Shown piece by piece: positions 1 through 10,488 of a stretch of DNA of 64,000 bases. Under the pieces are notes generated by a model. The model searched no databases and had not been told where the DNA came from. It saw nothing but the letters and a program-made list of their open reading frames with translations. The position numbers and the translations under genes were made by a program. The stretch spans positions 1-64,000 of IMG/VR virus record IMGVR_UViG_3300009011_000012, one strand, 5' to 3'. Numbering within the stretch: position 1 is the first letter of the stretch; each line of letters opens with the position of its first letter. The stretch comes from a virus.

Positions 1-140
1 GCCATACGTTCCTGAGTTTCCGCCGCATTGAATGTCTTTCTGACAGATTCAATGACGTAATTGCGCTCATTTTGTGGGGTGTGTTTACGGATTTTCTCAA
101 CGAGGGAGAATCGATCCGTAACCGTTTTAAGTGACTGCAT
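1..140 (-). CDS. pro: Prohead protease Pro, N-terminal part
   Basis: The gene starts at the ATG at 140, after a GGAGGG ribosome site, and runs off the left edge, so only about 46 residues are visible. They read MQSLKTVTDRFSLVEKIRKH and on. I recognise no catalytic motif in this piece. The assignment rests on position: in P1 the head protease gene pro lies directly downstream of the portal gene prt, as here, with 12 bp between them. The candidate cleavage motifs in several head proteins of this window also imply such a protease. The product would trim head proteins during capsid maturation. Confidence 0.6.
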   Translation of the reverse strand, partial: MQSLKTVTDRFSLVEKIRKHTPQNERNYVIESVRKTFNAAETQERM

Positions 141-152
141 GTTTCCCTCCGG

Positions 153-1832
153 TTAGTTGCTGCTCATCACAAATTTTGCAAAATTAATTAACTGCTCTGT
201 CGTCCATTTTGTTGGATCATCCCCAGCTGCCTCAGGGGCGGATTCATACATCCCGTGCTCATCTTCTGCTGGTTCATTCGAGGCGAACTCTTTGATCATG
301 ATATTAAGCCTGTCAGCATCAATACGAAGCTGATCAGTGAACAGGTACCGCATGAACTCTTCGCTGCCAGCCAGTTTGGGATTGTTTTGAACCTGATCCA
401 TGATCTGTGCGATTATCGAAACGAAGTTAGCGCGGGCATCAAGCTCACGATTTTCTTCTTCTTGGATCGCGGTATTCATTGAGTTGAATTGTATTTCGAA
501 AGGACGGTCGGCAGACGTGTAGGTTTTGCCGTACTTGTAAGCAAGATGTATATCAATGAGACGGTATATTGCTCGCGCTGAACCTTGTCGAATCCAGTTC
601 GCACGCAGTGCTGCCTGAATAGCTGTTTGCTGCCAACCTCCCTCTCCAAGCCCGCCGCTCATCATGTCTGCCCAACCCAGCATTGTCGCGTCAATCCCCA
701 AACTGGCTGCCAATTGCCGCAGGTGAAACATGACGTCCTCAATTCCGGTGATATCTGCAGGGATTGACTGCGTGTCGACAACCATGCCGTTTTTACCATC
801 TGCCATTAATGGGACAATGTGGTTTAAAACTGTGGGCATAGCATTGGCATTGATTGAACGACTCGCGACCATTTCGGCATTTCGTTTAAGCGACTGGGTT
901 ACATTTCGTGTGTAGTTAGCAGCGTTAACTGGGTCGAGAGTATTCGTGGTAAGACCAATCAGACGATCAATTTTAGCTGCGTTATTACGAGTCGCCTTTA
1001 GCGCGGTCAAAGCAGCGCAGAGATTCAGGAAAGGCTCGTAGCTATATTCAAGAAACGACGTCCCATAATTCTGCGTTTCTGTTAAAGGGGCATTTTTTTC
1101 AGCATCCAGCAGCGAGTATCCCTTTGTGCCGTAAGCAACCGGCATAAGCTTATGCTGGGGCATCCAATAGGGGTTTTTGATTGAAACCAGGCTCCATGGC
1201 TCAGCGACAACACGGCTCATCTTCTCAGTATCGAGTAGATAGTCACCGCCGTAGCCCACCAACTGGCTACCACGGGTAAACTCCTGCACAAAATGAGGCA
1301 AGGTGTAATAACTGGAATCAATACCTGTAATACCAAGGCCCGGCTCACCGTATGGCCGAACATAAGAAACGCCAAAGATGGCCATAATCATTGCCCATGA
1401 CGGCAAGCCATCGTTAATCATCGTCCCAAGGTCTGCCGTGAGCTCCTCGCAACGCTTAACTGCTTCCGTGTCGCCACCGTTTTTGGGGGCTATCTGAAAT
1501 GACATACCTGTTTTCTTTGACGGTGCCAGGGCCTGCGCGATGTGAATATTAAGCGCAGTTGAAACGGTAGGACTCTTCGCCATTTCTTCAAGAACGTTGT
1601 AGCGCTGTAGCCGCTCTGCAGGCAGTTCAGCAGTGAGTTTTACCGAATCGGATGCGCTTACCATTCCGTCTGCATTTTGCTTACCACCAGGCCGCAATGA
1701 AGCCAAGCCAGACCGTGCTACTACGCTGTGGCCACTCATGAATACAACTGGGTCAGCAGTGGTCACATCACCGCCGGTGAAAACTTTTCTCAGTGCACTA
1801 CGAAAGCCCTGTTTTTTTTCTTTCTCTGCCAT
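153..1832 (-). CDS. prt: Portal protein
   Basis: A 559-residue protein whose size and composition fit a myovirus portal: the dodecameric ring at one capsid vertex through which DNA is packaged and ejected and to which the tail attaches. The ATG start follows a GGCGG stretch. The first 50 residues are basic and disordered-looking, followed by a long alpha/beta body. Near the C-terminus, at about residue 530, is GMYESAPE, resembling a motif (AM[FL]ES) found in the capsid and internal head proteins of this window that may be cut by Pro. Position next to pro and ahead of the ddr/dar block matches P1 prt. Assignment is by family resemblance and context. Confidence 0.75.
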   Translation of the reverse strand: MAEKEKKQGFRSALRKVFTGGDVTTADPVVFMSGHSVVARSGLASLRPGGKQNADGMVSASDSVKLTAELPAERLQRYNVLEEMAKSPTVSTALNIHIAQALAPSKKTGMSFQIAPKNGGDTEAVKRCEELTADLGTMINDGLPSWAMIMAIFGVSYVRPYGEPGLGITGIDSSYYTLPHFVQEFTRGSQLVGYGGDYLLDTEKMSRVVAEPWSLVSIKNPYWMPQHKLMPVAYGTKGYSLLDAEKNAPLTETQNYGTSFLEYSYEPFLNLCAALTALKATRNNAAKIDRLIGLTTNTLDPVNAANYTRNVTQSLKRNAEMVASRSINANAMPTVLNHIVPLMADGKNGMVVDTQSIPADITGIEDVMFHLRQLAASLGIDATMLGWADMMSGGLGEGGWQQTAIQAALRANWIRQGSARAIYRLIDIHLAYKYGKTYTSADRPFEIQFNSMNTAIQEEENRELDARANFVSIIAQIMDQVQNNPKLAGSEEFMRYLFTDQLRIDADRLNIMIKEFASNEPAEDEHGMYESAPEAAGDDPTKWTTEQLINFAKFVMSSN

Positions 1833-1909
1833 GTTTCGCCGCTAGGTGCTGGTTTTTCGGTATCACGGCATCGTAGTTAGTCTGTGATTTATACAGGTGC
1901 AGAAAGTCA

Positions 1910-1938
1910 TTGCCAATTACGTACAACGTACATATAGT
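1910..1938 (+). promoter_or_regulatory. Promoter for the plus-strand regulator pair
   Basis: TTGCCA (1910-1915) and TATAGT (1933-1938) are separated by exactly 17 bp. The spacer holds GTAC-AAC-GTAC, a short palindrome that could be an operator for the HTH protein encoded downstream. This is the only clear sigma70 promoter in the gap between the portal gene and the first plus-strand gene. Confidence 0.6.
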
Positions 1939-1970
1939 AAATGTATATTTGAACAATATGTAATTTAGAA

Positions 1971-2171
1971 ATGAACGAAAATACAAAAACTCTTCAGAGC
2001 TCTCTTCCCAAAGGGAGCATTACCCGTGAGCAAGCGCGCCAGCTGATGAACGCACATCCGAACCTGAAAATGGAACGCGAGAGCGCTTCATTCTTCGCCC
2101 TCGTACTGAGAGACAAGACAGGGTTCCCTGTTTGGCAGTGCTTGAATTACCTGCCCACCAGCAATGGGTAA
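1971..2171 (+). CDS. Small protein of unknown function
   Basis: A 66-residue protein, the first gene of a two-gene plus-strand unit inserted between the minus-strand head genes prt and ddrB. I do not recognise the family. The N-terminal third is polar and contains KGSITREQARQLMNAHP, likely a helix; the rest is mixed (FFALVLRDKTGFPVWQCLNYL). It is driven by a well-spaced promoter and followed 23 bp later by an HTH gene, so a regulatory or accessory role expressed from the prophage is plausible. No Shine-Dalgarno sequence is obvious. In P1 a small lysogeny modulator (lxc) lies in this part of the map, but I see no sequence reason to equate them. Confidence 0.55.
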   Translation: MNENTKTLQSSLPKGSITREQARQLMNAHPNLKMERESASFFALVLRDKTGFPVWQCLNYLPTSNG

Positions 2172-2194
2172 AGAACTAAAGTCATAGTGTTATA

Positions 2195-2473
2195 ATGGTC
2201 GCTAACTGGCCTGTTTTAGAATTGAGGAAGAAATTGAGCGATTTACCTCCAAACACACCTGAGACAATACGTGCTATCCGAAGCCGTATGAATCTTACCC
2301 AAACAGAATTGGCCGACATTATGGGTTACAAGCTTCGCGCCTGGCAGCTGAAAGAGAACACTGACCCTGAACGAACCAGATTCCTTGTGGCCGGAGAGTT
2401 CCAGTACCTGCTGCTGCTGGCAGGCGAACACCCAGATTACGAACTTATACCTCGAAACAAAAAGCCCGCATAA
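2195..2473 (+). CDS. Cro/CI-type helix-turn-helix DNA-binding protein
   Basis: About 92 residues with a helix-turn-helix in the middle (IRAIRSRMNLTQTELADIMG), typical of XRE-family regulators, followed by a short C-terminal helix. The start is uncertain. The ATG at 2195 overlaps a TATAAT-like hexamer, whereas the in-frame TTG at 2234 has a GAGG site at good distance and would give a 79-residue protein beginning just before the HTH. The gene ends inside a Rho-independent terminator. It probably autoregulates or controls the flanking gene; its target is unknown. Confidence 0.7.
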   Translation: MVANWPVLELRKKLSDLPPNTPETIRAIRSRMNLTQTELADIMGYKLRAWQLKENTDPERTRFLVAGEFQYLLLLAGEHPDYELIPRNKKPA

Positions 2474-2484
2474 AGCGGGCTTTT
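2461..2484 (+). terminator. Rho-independent terminator
   Basis: AAAGCCCGC, a short loop and GCGGGCTTTT form a strong GC stem followed by T residues. It overlaps the last codons of the HTH gene and also faces the end of the converging minus-strand gene at 2487, so it may work in both directions. Confidence 0.85.
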
Positions 2485-2486
2485 GC

Positions 2487-2780
2487 TCAATTCACGTTAA
2501 AGTCACCAGGTTCATCTTCCTCGCTCTGATCGCCAACTTCAGCACCTGCCACCTCTGGCCACTCAACCAACCAACCAACATACTCCAGGCTCCGTAGAAC
2601 AAACTCTGGCCTTGACTTGACAGTATTAACGAGGCCGGTCGCAGAGTTCGGATGAACAAGGCGAAGCTCTTCTGCCATCTGCTCTAAAGTAATTTGACCT
2701 TCGGCAATGATGAATGAACCATCTTCATGGCACTCAATCACGCCGTCCTGTTTCTCCGGCGATGCGATCTTAATCCGCAT
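2487..2780 (-). CDS. Acidic protein of unknown function downstream of ddrB
   Basis: A 97-residue protein translated in overlap with the end of ddrB (its ATG at 2780 lies 11 bp inside ddrB), so it is probably translationally coupled. The middle part (EGQITLEQMAEELRLVHP) looks like a helix pair. The C-terminal 25 residues are strongly acidic (GDQSEEDEPGDF). I do not recognise a family. Position at the end of the ddrB transcript suggests a head-associated or antirestriction accessory protein. Confidence 0.55.
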   Translation of the reverse strand: MRIKIASPEKQDGVIECHEDGSFIIAEGQITLEQMAEELRLVHPNSATGLVNTVKSRPEFVLRSLEYVGWLVEWPEVAGAEVGDQSEEDEPGDFNVN

Positions 2781-5700
2781 GATGTATCTCCTTCATGCAC
2801 CCCAGGAAGAACTCTACCAAACCATCACCGTTCAAAACTGATTTTGCGGCTGCTTCCGGGTCGGCATACAGTTGCATGCCCATAGAAAAAATCTCTGTGC
2901 TGCGGCAATTGTTTAAAGCCGGTGGTTTAGATAGCGGCTTACCGCTCTTAGCACTGAAATTTAGTTCCATATAAATTTTAGACATGTACCGGTCACTTAA
3001 GGCAGACCTTACCATATATTCAGCATCCCCCCTGGTGCCGGTGTTGTAATATGTCAGTCGATCACCGGCTTTGGATTTGAGGAAGGCCTTCGCACGTTCA
3101 AGCAGGTGTGGATTAGAGTATTCAATGTGATGCCCTATCTCATGCCAAAGCACATGCTCACCGTCAGTATTGCCCTCTATAGCGATTACCCCATTACGGT
3201 TAGCGTACGCCCTAACGCCATCGCTATGATAAATGTGGTTTAACGAAGCAAGATTGCCACCCACCAGCTCGTAGGCTTTTGCGGCTACCTCTTTTATACT
3301 AAAACCCTTGCGGCCGTAGTCAGGCTGGTCTTGTGCGGTCAGCTCGTCTACTTGATCAGACAGCCTAATGCCTTCACTCCACTCACTCGCCTGTTCTGCA
3401 GTGACGCCACCGGTTTCAAGAAGAGTATCGAAAGCAGCTTTTACCTTCTTGTGAATCATGGTCGTTATAGCCGGAGGATACGCAACGCGATCACTAAATA
3501 ACCTCGAAAGGTCATCCATTTCAAGCTCTAAACGGTCTCGCTCAGGATGAGCCCGCAAAATCATTTTTAAATGACGCACATCAAGCGCTAACCCTGAATT
3601 TTTGTCAAAAACAGCTTTCAAATACGGCTTCAGCTTTTCCGGGTTATCCTGCACTTTATTGATTTGTTCAATATAAAAATCTACCGTGCTCTGGAATCCA
3701 ATATTTCCAGGGTCCACATCAGTGCCAATCTGCTTTAGACTGTTCAAGGCGGAAATATAGCCGTCTGCGATAACATTGATATCGATATCTCTACTCAGCC
3801 CCACTCTTTCCAGTACAGCCTTACCGGATTCCATTACTCCGCTAATGTCAGAAAGCATTTTCTTGGCTAACTTCTCTGCATTCTGGATCGCTGCTACCAG
3901 TTGTTGCACTGTTTTGGCACTACTCATTTTTTTCGTGAAGCTGGCCAACAATGATTTTTTAAGGTTTGGGGGTAATTTTTGGTTCGTCGCGAACCATTTA
4001 ATGCAAGCTTCTTGTACTTCTGGCCAGCTAATTTCACTAGGGACAAGGTTCTCAAGTTGATGCAAAGTCCTGATTACCCTTTCAGTATTGCCTCCATTTT
4101 GTGCTGCATCATTAAGATGCTCTATCGCGTAGTGGATGTTTCGCGGGTCAACCAAAGAAGGGGCCGAATGACCATCTTCGATCGCTGTTTTCAGCGCGCT
4201 GCTGTAAAACATGCTTTTATCAACTGAACTGATCATTGCCCGCACTACACCATCGCTATAGCCGTTGTTACTTATCCATTCTCGGACGGTGTTGTAATTG
4301 AAAAAACGAAGCTTGAAACCAAGGTCTTTGACGTTTTGCTCGCCACTGTGCACATTACTTTTAATCTGCTCGCTGAGCCGCACAATTCTGACCAGCTCAC
4401 TAACATCGGAAGCGCGGGAAATAAGATCCGAAATATAAGGGTCCACTTCCCCGGGCGCGCTTTCAAACATAGCGAAGTTCAGTCCCTTTCCCTCCCCAAA
4501 CTCTGACTCAATCTCCTGGGAAACCGCCGTCAGCACGCTTCGCAGGTCAACCTCACCGCCGCCAAACATATCGCCCAAAGCCTGCTGCTGGTGCGTCAAT
4601 TCGTCATTTATTTTCTGAGCGAGTTTTTTGAACGCAGCTCCCATGCGTTTTGCGCTTCGGTTATTGGTGACGATGAAGAGCGCCAGTGCCTCAGCTTCGG
4701 GAGTGCTGTCACCAAATAATCCTCGCTGGGCAATAACCTCTTCGAGTGCTTGGCCATTATCCTTAGCCTCTCTGACCAGATTTATTGCTTCCTGTAGCGC
4801 GGCTATAGCTTGCTTGTCCAGGCCATCAATGGTTTCGATGCCGTCCACCAGCCCGGTCACAGCGTCATGGTGTATGTCACCAGACAATGACTGCATTTGT
4901 GCAAAATCACTGGCCGCCGTGTTTAGCGCGGTAAGAATATTACGCATATCCGGATCGGGTTCTTCAGCAATAAGTCGAACAAGACGCTCATCTTTGTAGG
5001 CTTTGGCGAAAATCGCGTTTTGCACGCGGTCAATAAGTTGCTTTGTCGGGCGCCCATCGTTAGTTAGAAGGCCAGCCGTCGCCGTGTCACCTATTTCACG
5101 TAAAAATGCCCGGATAAAACCATCATTTGAGCGCGCCAGAAGGTTTCCATCTTCTGAAGGATTAAACAGCGCCATCACGCTTTCTGAAAGGAATTGAGCG
5201 TCTGCATATGCCTTTTCACTGGCCGCCATTTCTTGGAGATCAGAAATGTTAGAGTCTCGCGCGAACTGGGCGCGATCAATGTCAGTTAGACGTTCACGCA
5301 CCAAGACCGGCATTTCCATTGCAGCCACGTCAGATGCCTTAAGGCCAAATTCCTCTGCATGGTCAATCAGGTACTGGCGGTAGTCATTTGCTTGGTCTTG
5401 TTGGTAAGCACGCCAGATCCCCATTGAGCGGCCATTACCAGATTCAACGACGTTATCAGGGCCGACAATCGGTGCACCGTGGCTACTCATCCCTGAGTCG
5501 GTCAGTTGTGCCGGGCGTAGGCCGGAGGCGATCTTACTGACTTGGAGCTTACTGGATAGACGTGTCCGGTCGCGAGGTTGAAGCTCAGATGGAAAATCAG
5601 GGTTAATAGTGCCATCAAGGTTGTTCGAAATTGTCAAAACTGCCACCTCAACGACTTTGAAAGCGGTTTTGACCTCTGCTCCTTTGCTTGTTACAACGTA

Positions 5701-5808
5701 GCTGGCCCGGCCGGTGGTTCTTTGATGTATGGGTAAAGACGTCAACACTGCAATAACGTCATCGATGTCTGTCGCCGCGGACAATGCGGTTTGTACGGAA
5801 AAAGTCAT
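2770..5808 (-). CDS. ddrB: DdrB-like defence-against-restriction head protein with zincin motif
   Basis: About 1012 residues. The start is the ATG at 5808, which follows GGGGGAATTT; the longer reading frame to 5916 lacks a ribosome site. The N-terminal 200 residues contain GAPIVGPDNVVESGNGRSMG, matching the ParB-superfamily domain named after P1 DdrB. P1 Ddr/Dar proteins are packaged in the head and affect antirestriction and morphogenesis. AMFESAPGE at about residue 446 matches the candidate Pro cleavage motif. Near residue 889, WHEIGHHIEYSN is a metallopeptidase-type HExxH motif in a separate C-terminal domain. The ParB-like domain and position beside ssb/darA support the name; the peptidase activity is inferred. 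Confidence 0.75.
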   Translation of the reverse strand: MTFSVQTALSAATDIDDVIAVLTSLPIHQRTTGRASYVVTSKGAEVKTAFKVVEVAVLTISNNLDGTINPDFPSELQPRDRTRLSSKLQVSKIASGLRPAQLTDSGMSSHGAPIVGPDNVVESGNGRSMGIWRAYQQDQANDYRQYLIDHAEEFGLKASDVAAMEMPVLVRERLTDIDRAQFARDSNISDLQEMAASEKAYADAQFLSESVMALFNPSEDGNLLARSNDGFIRAFLREIGDTATAGLLTNDGRPTKQLIDRVQNAIFAKAYKDERLVRLIAEEPDPDMRNILTALNTAASDFAQMQSLSGDIHHDAVTGLVDGIETIDGLDKQAIAALQEAINLVREAKDNGQALEEVIAQRGLFGDSTPEAEALALFIVTNNRSAKRMGAAFKKLAQKINDELTHQQQALGDMFGGGEVDLRSVLTAVSQEIESEFGEGKGLNFAMFESAPGEVDPYISDLISRASDVSELVRIVRLSEQIKSNVHSGEQNVKDLGFKLRFFNYNTVREWISNNGYSDGVVRAMISSVDKSMFYSSALKTAIEDGHSAPSLVDPRNIHYAIEHLNDAAQNGGNTERVIRTLHQLENLVPSEISWPEVQEACIKWFATNQKLPPNLKKSLLASFTKKMSSAKTVQQLVAAIQNAEKLAKKMLSDISGVMESGKAVLERVGLSRDIDINVIADGYISALNSLKQIGTDVDPGNIGFQSTVDFYIEQINKVQDNPEKLKPYLKAVFDKNSGLALDVRHLKMILRAHPERDRLELEMDDLSRLFSDRVAYPPAITTMIHKKVKAAFDTLLETGGVTAEQASEWSEGIRLSDQVDELTAQDQPDYGRKGFSIKEVAAKAYELVGGNLASLNHIYHSDGVRAYANRNGVIAIEGNTDGEHVLWHEIGHHIEYSNPHLLERAKAFLKSKAGDRLTYYNTGTRGDAEYMVRSALSDRYMSKIYMELNFSAKSGKPLSKPPALNNCRSTEIFSMGMQLYADPEAAAKSVLNGDGLVEFFLGCMKEIHHAD

Positions 5809-5946
5809 AAATTCCCCCTTGTCAGAGGGATTGTGGGGAGTTTGGTATTTCTGCGTGACGATGCAATTTGACTGTGAGAAAATTAAGTGCATCATAAATT
5901 TCATGTTGATTAACATCAGTATAATGTGTCACGAGGCTAAAGAGAT

Positions 5947-6249
5947 ATGAAGGTTGTTTTTTTAAGGCGTGCAATGCTCGCCATTAATTCCCTAAGAAAT
6001 GAAGATAAAAAAATGGTCACAAAATTAGTTAGTGATATGTCAACTGATTTTGAAGATGTCAAGCCAAATCAAATAAAGAAAATAGAAAGAAACCCTCGCG
6101 TAAGAATCTTAAGCGAAGGCCATAGCAATAAAATTTATGCGTACCAAGGAGATTATCCAATAAGGATACTTTTCTCTATAACAACAGGTGTTGCAGAAAA
6201 TATTTTGATAGTTGATATCGCTTTACCCCATCAATTGGTGGCAGAATGA
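5947..6249 (+). CDS. RelE/ParE-like small protein
   Basis: A 100-residue protein with the pattern of RelE-superfamily toxins: N-terminal helices (LRRAMLAINSLRNEDKKM), then strands ending in KIYAYQGDYPIRILFSI and ENILIVDIALPHQL. It is AT-rich and on the opposite strand to the head genes around it, marking an acquired cassette. TATAAT lies 20 bp upstream of the start. The stop overlaps the start of the next gene (ATGA), so the two are co-translated. There is no adjacent HTH antitoxin, so the usual RelBE reading does not fit; the partner here is a Shedu-like protein. Function as an mRNA interferase is inferred only. Confidence 0.65.
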   Translation: MKVVFLRRAMLAINSLRNEDKKMVTKLVSDMSTDFEDVKPNQIKKIERNPRVRILSEGHSNKIYAYQGDYPIRILFSITTGVAENILIVDIALPHQLVAE

Positions 6250-6863
6250 AAAATTTACAAAAGCACACATATTCAAAATCTGCCGCTATTTCACAACTCG
6301 CTGAGTATTCGAATTTACTAGCTCAAAAGCCTACTCTATCAGAGAGAAGAGACATACTGCCATTTTTCAAAAGAAGCCCTGACCTTAATCTTCTGATAAG
6401 TTATCATTTACCTAAAATGAGACAGGCTGATTGCTATGCGTCTGAGTTCGACATCTATAGTGATTTCAAAGCAGATATGATTGTAGGTGATAGTAAAAAC
6501 CATCAATATTTATTAATTGAGTTTGAGGATGGTCGGCCTGACAGTATCTTCAGATCAAAAGGCAATAAAGCTACTCCAGACTGGTCTCCAAGGTTTGAAA
6601 GTGCTCATTCACAATTAATGGACTGGTTATGGAAGATAGAGGATATGCGTGGCACAGGTGACTTCCTTAATACCTTCGGAAGTAGAAGAGCAAAATTTTC
6701 TGGCATTATAATTACTGGAAAAAACATGAATTTATCCAATCAGGAGTTAGACCGCTTAGAATGGCGAACATCTAAAACAATAGTTGAAAGTACGCATGTA
6801 ATGTGTGTTTCATTCGATGAGTTATTAGAAAACTTCCAACATTATATTTCAATTTATAAATAA
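6246..6863 (+). CDS. DUF4263 (Shedu-like) putative nuclease
   Basis: A 205-residue protein whose C-terminal two thirds resemble the DUF4263 domain of Shedu antiphage proteins. FKADMIVGD followed by YLLIEFEDGRPDSIF gives the D...ExE arrangement of a PD-(D/E)XK-like nuclease core. It is followed by TPDWSPRFESAHSQLMDW and a late strand FSGIIITGK. It overlaps the RelE-like gene by 4 bp and is followed by a hairpin. AT-rich composition and opposite orientation point to horizontal acquisition. A role in excluding other phages, or as a toxin held in check by its partner, is inference. I am fairly sure of the domain, not of the biology. Confidence 0.7.
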   Translation: MKNLQKHTYSKSAAISQLAEYSNLLAQKPTLSERRDILPFFKRSPDLNLLISYHLPKMRQADCYASEFDIYSDFKADMIVGDSKNHQYLLIEFEDGRPDSIFRSKGNKATPDWSPRFESAHSQLMDWLWKIEDMRGTGDFLNTFGSRRAKFSGIIITGKNMNLSNQELDRLEWRTSKTIVESTHVMCVSFDELLENFQHYISIYK

Positions 6864-6880
6864 GCCCCTATTAAGGGGCT
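6863..6880. terminator. Hairpin between the Shedu-like gene and ssb
   Basis: AGCCCCTATTAAGGGGCT, a 7-bp GC-rich stem with a short loop, sits between two converging genes. The same 18-mer recurs at 41993-42010 with long A/T tracts. Here the T tract is poor on both strands, so termination may be weaker. Confidence 0.6.
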
Positions 6881-6885
6881 GTGAT

Positions 6886-7416
6886 TTATAAAGCATATAT
6901 ACGGTGCTTACCGTACTGAAGTCCGATTGTTGCAAATGGAATATCGTCATCAAAATCTATCGGTGGCTCATTGCCTGAAGCCGGGGACGCCTGGCCGCCA
7001 CTGCTAGGTTGGTTCGATTGCCCCCACCCGCCCTGCTGGCCAACACCGTTCTGCGCTCCACCAGCTTGCCGTCCGCCAAGCATCTGCATGGTGCCGCCAA
7101 CATTTACCACGACTTCGGTTGTGTACTTTTCCGAACCAGATTGATCTGTCCATTTGCGGGTACGCAGCTGCCCTTCAATAAAGACTTGTGAGCCTTTACG
7201 CAGGTATTCACCGGCTACCTCTGCCAGCTTTCCAAACAGCACAACACGATGCCACTCAGTCTGTTCCTTCATCTCCCCGGTCTGCTTATCACGCCAGCTC
7301 TCAGAGGTGGCCAAAGTGAAGTTGGCAACCGCACCACCATTCGGCATATAACGCATCTCAGGATCGGAGCCCAGATTGCCGACCAAAATTACCTTGTTGA
7401 CTCCACGACTAGCCAT
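6886..7416 (-). CDS. ssb: Single-stranded DNA-binding protein
   Basis: A 176-residue SSB. The OB-fold domain covers about residues 1-110 ([50 protein letters not shown]). It is followed by a Gly/Gln-rich linker and the acidic [11 protein letters not shown] segment that in bacterial SSB binds partner proteins. Unusually, that segment is not at the very end: 15 more residues ([15 protein letters not shown]) follow it. SSB coats single strands during replication and recombination. P1 also carries ssb near lyz and ddrB. Confidence 0.95.
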   Translation of the reverse strand: MASRGVNKVILVGNLGSDPEMRYMPNGGAVANFTLATSESWRDKQTGEMKEQTEWHRVVLFGKLAEVAGEYLRKGSQVFIEGQLRTRKWTDQSGSEKYTTEVVVNVGGTMQMLGGRQAGGAQNGVGQQGGWGQSNQPSSGGQASPASGNEPPIDFDDDIPFATIGLQYGKHRIYAL

Positions 7417-7457
7417 TCTGTTTCACTCGTATTAAAAGGGCATGTTGCCCTCTATGC

Positions 7458-7831
7458 TCAGTCTGCATACCCGTTTTGGGCCACCCATAAGGCCGTTTGC
7501 TCTTTGGCCTGATCCAGCGTTAAGTGCTGGCCGACGTATTCTGCAATCGCGCGCAGCGTATCGATGAACTCCAGCTGAGGCACTTTTGTGAACACTCCCG
7601 CCAAGAAGTCTTTAACGACCTGAGGAGCATCTTCAGGTTCCGGAGGCAGTTCCGGAGCGGGCACTTCTTCGGGCCTGGGTTCTGCAGCTGCACCCAGGCC
7701 AAGCTTGATCATCACTTCCACAATCTGCTTGCCGATCGTCATGCGCTGCATAACTGACGCGGATTTTTGCTCCTGCATTAATCCGGACAGCTCTTTACCC
7801 AGTGCCAGGCGTTCCATGATAGACAATGCCA

Positions 7832-7832
<1 letters not shown>
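7458..7832 (-). CDS. ddrA: DdrA-like small head/antirestriction protein
   Basis: A 124-residue protein. The helical N-terminus (MALSIMERLALGKELSGLM) is followed by a Pro/Glu linker and a helical C-terminus (VVKDFLAGVFTKVPQLEFIDTLRAIAEY). The start codon overlaps the darA stop by one base. The order ssb, this gene, darA, hdf matches the P1 order ending ddrA, darA, hdf, which is the main basis for the name. In P1 these proteins take part in incorporation of Dar antirestriction proteins into heads. Confidence 0.55.
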
Positions 7833-9870
<2,038 letters not shown>

Positions 9871-9874
<4 letters not shown>

Positions 9875-10488
9875 GCGACCTCCTCCAGTTGGGCAATTTC
9901 TTCTTTCAGTTGCCGAGTACGGGCCGTTTCCTGGTTCAGAGCAGCTTTAACCTTTTCAGCTTCGGTCATCGCATTATCGGTATTGGTCTGAACCACCCCC
10001 AAGCGAGTCTTAACCTGCTGGATATCGTCACTTACAGCATCTCGCTTTGCCTTGGCGTCTGCCAGTTGCTGCGCGTTGGATTTAATGCCTGGTGACTTCT
10101 TATCGCTACCATTGAGGTTTTTCTTGGCTGCGCGAGCCATTTTTCGAGCAAGTGCTTTTTGAAAAGCGGTAGCGCCACGTTTGAATAGCGCTGAAAGGGA
10201 TTGTGCCAGGGCAGAAATCGATTTTACTGGCTGATAGGGCGATGTTTTGCCGTTTACTTTGATGCCGGAAATATCGCCTGTGTCGTTAACCTGGACATCC
10301 ATCACCTGTTCATCTAGGCCGATCAATGTAAATGTTCGCGTAGCGATACCATCTTTCTTTCGCGATTTTCCCGCTGGTATAACCTTAGCGACTTCATAGC
10401 CAGCCTTCGCCATCGCTTTAGTCAGCTTGGTCAGGCCTTTCTCGTTGAGCTCTTCAAATTTGAGCTGGACGTATTCACCCTTCGACAT
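9871..10488 (-). CDS. hdf: Hdf-like protein upstream of darA
   Basis: A 205-residue protein with a compact N-terminal domain ([33 protein letters not shown]), a basic middle ([19 protein letters not shown]) and a C-terminal coiled coil ([33 protein letters not shown]). It sits between lydB, whose last codons it overlaps, and darA, the place of hdf in P1. P1 Hdf belongs to the Dar system and affects which proteins are packaged in the head. Confidence 0.65.

Noticed and set aside
3776-5197. Several plus-strand frames of 60-120 codons inside ddrB
   Set aside because: They are antisense shadows of ddrB with no start signals or recognisable domains.
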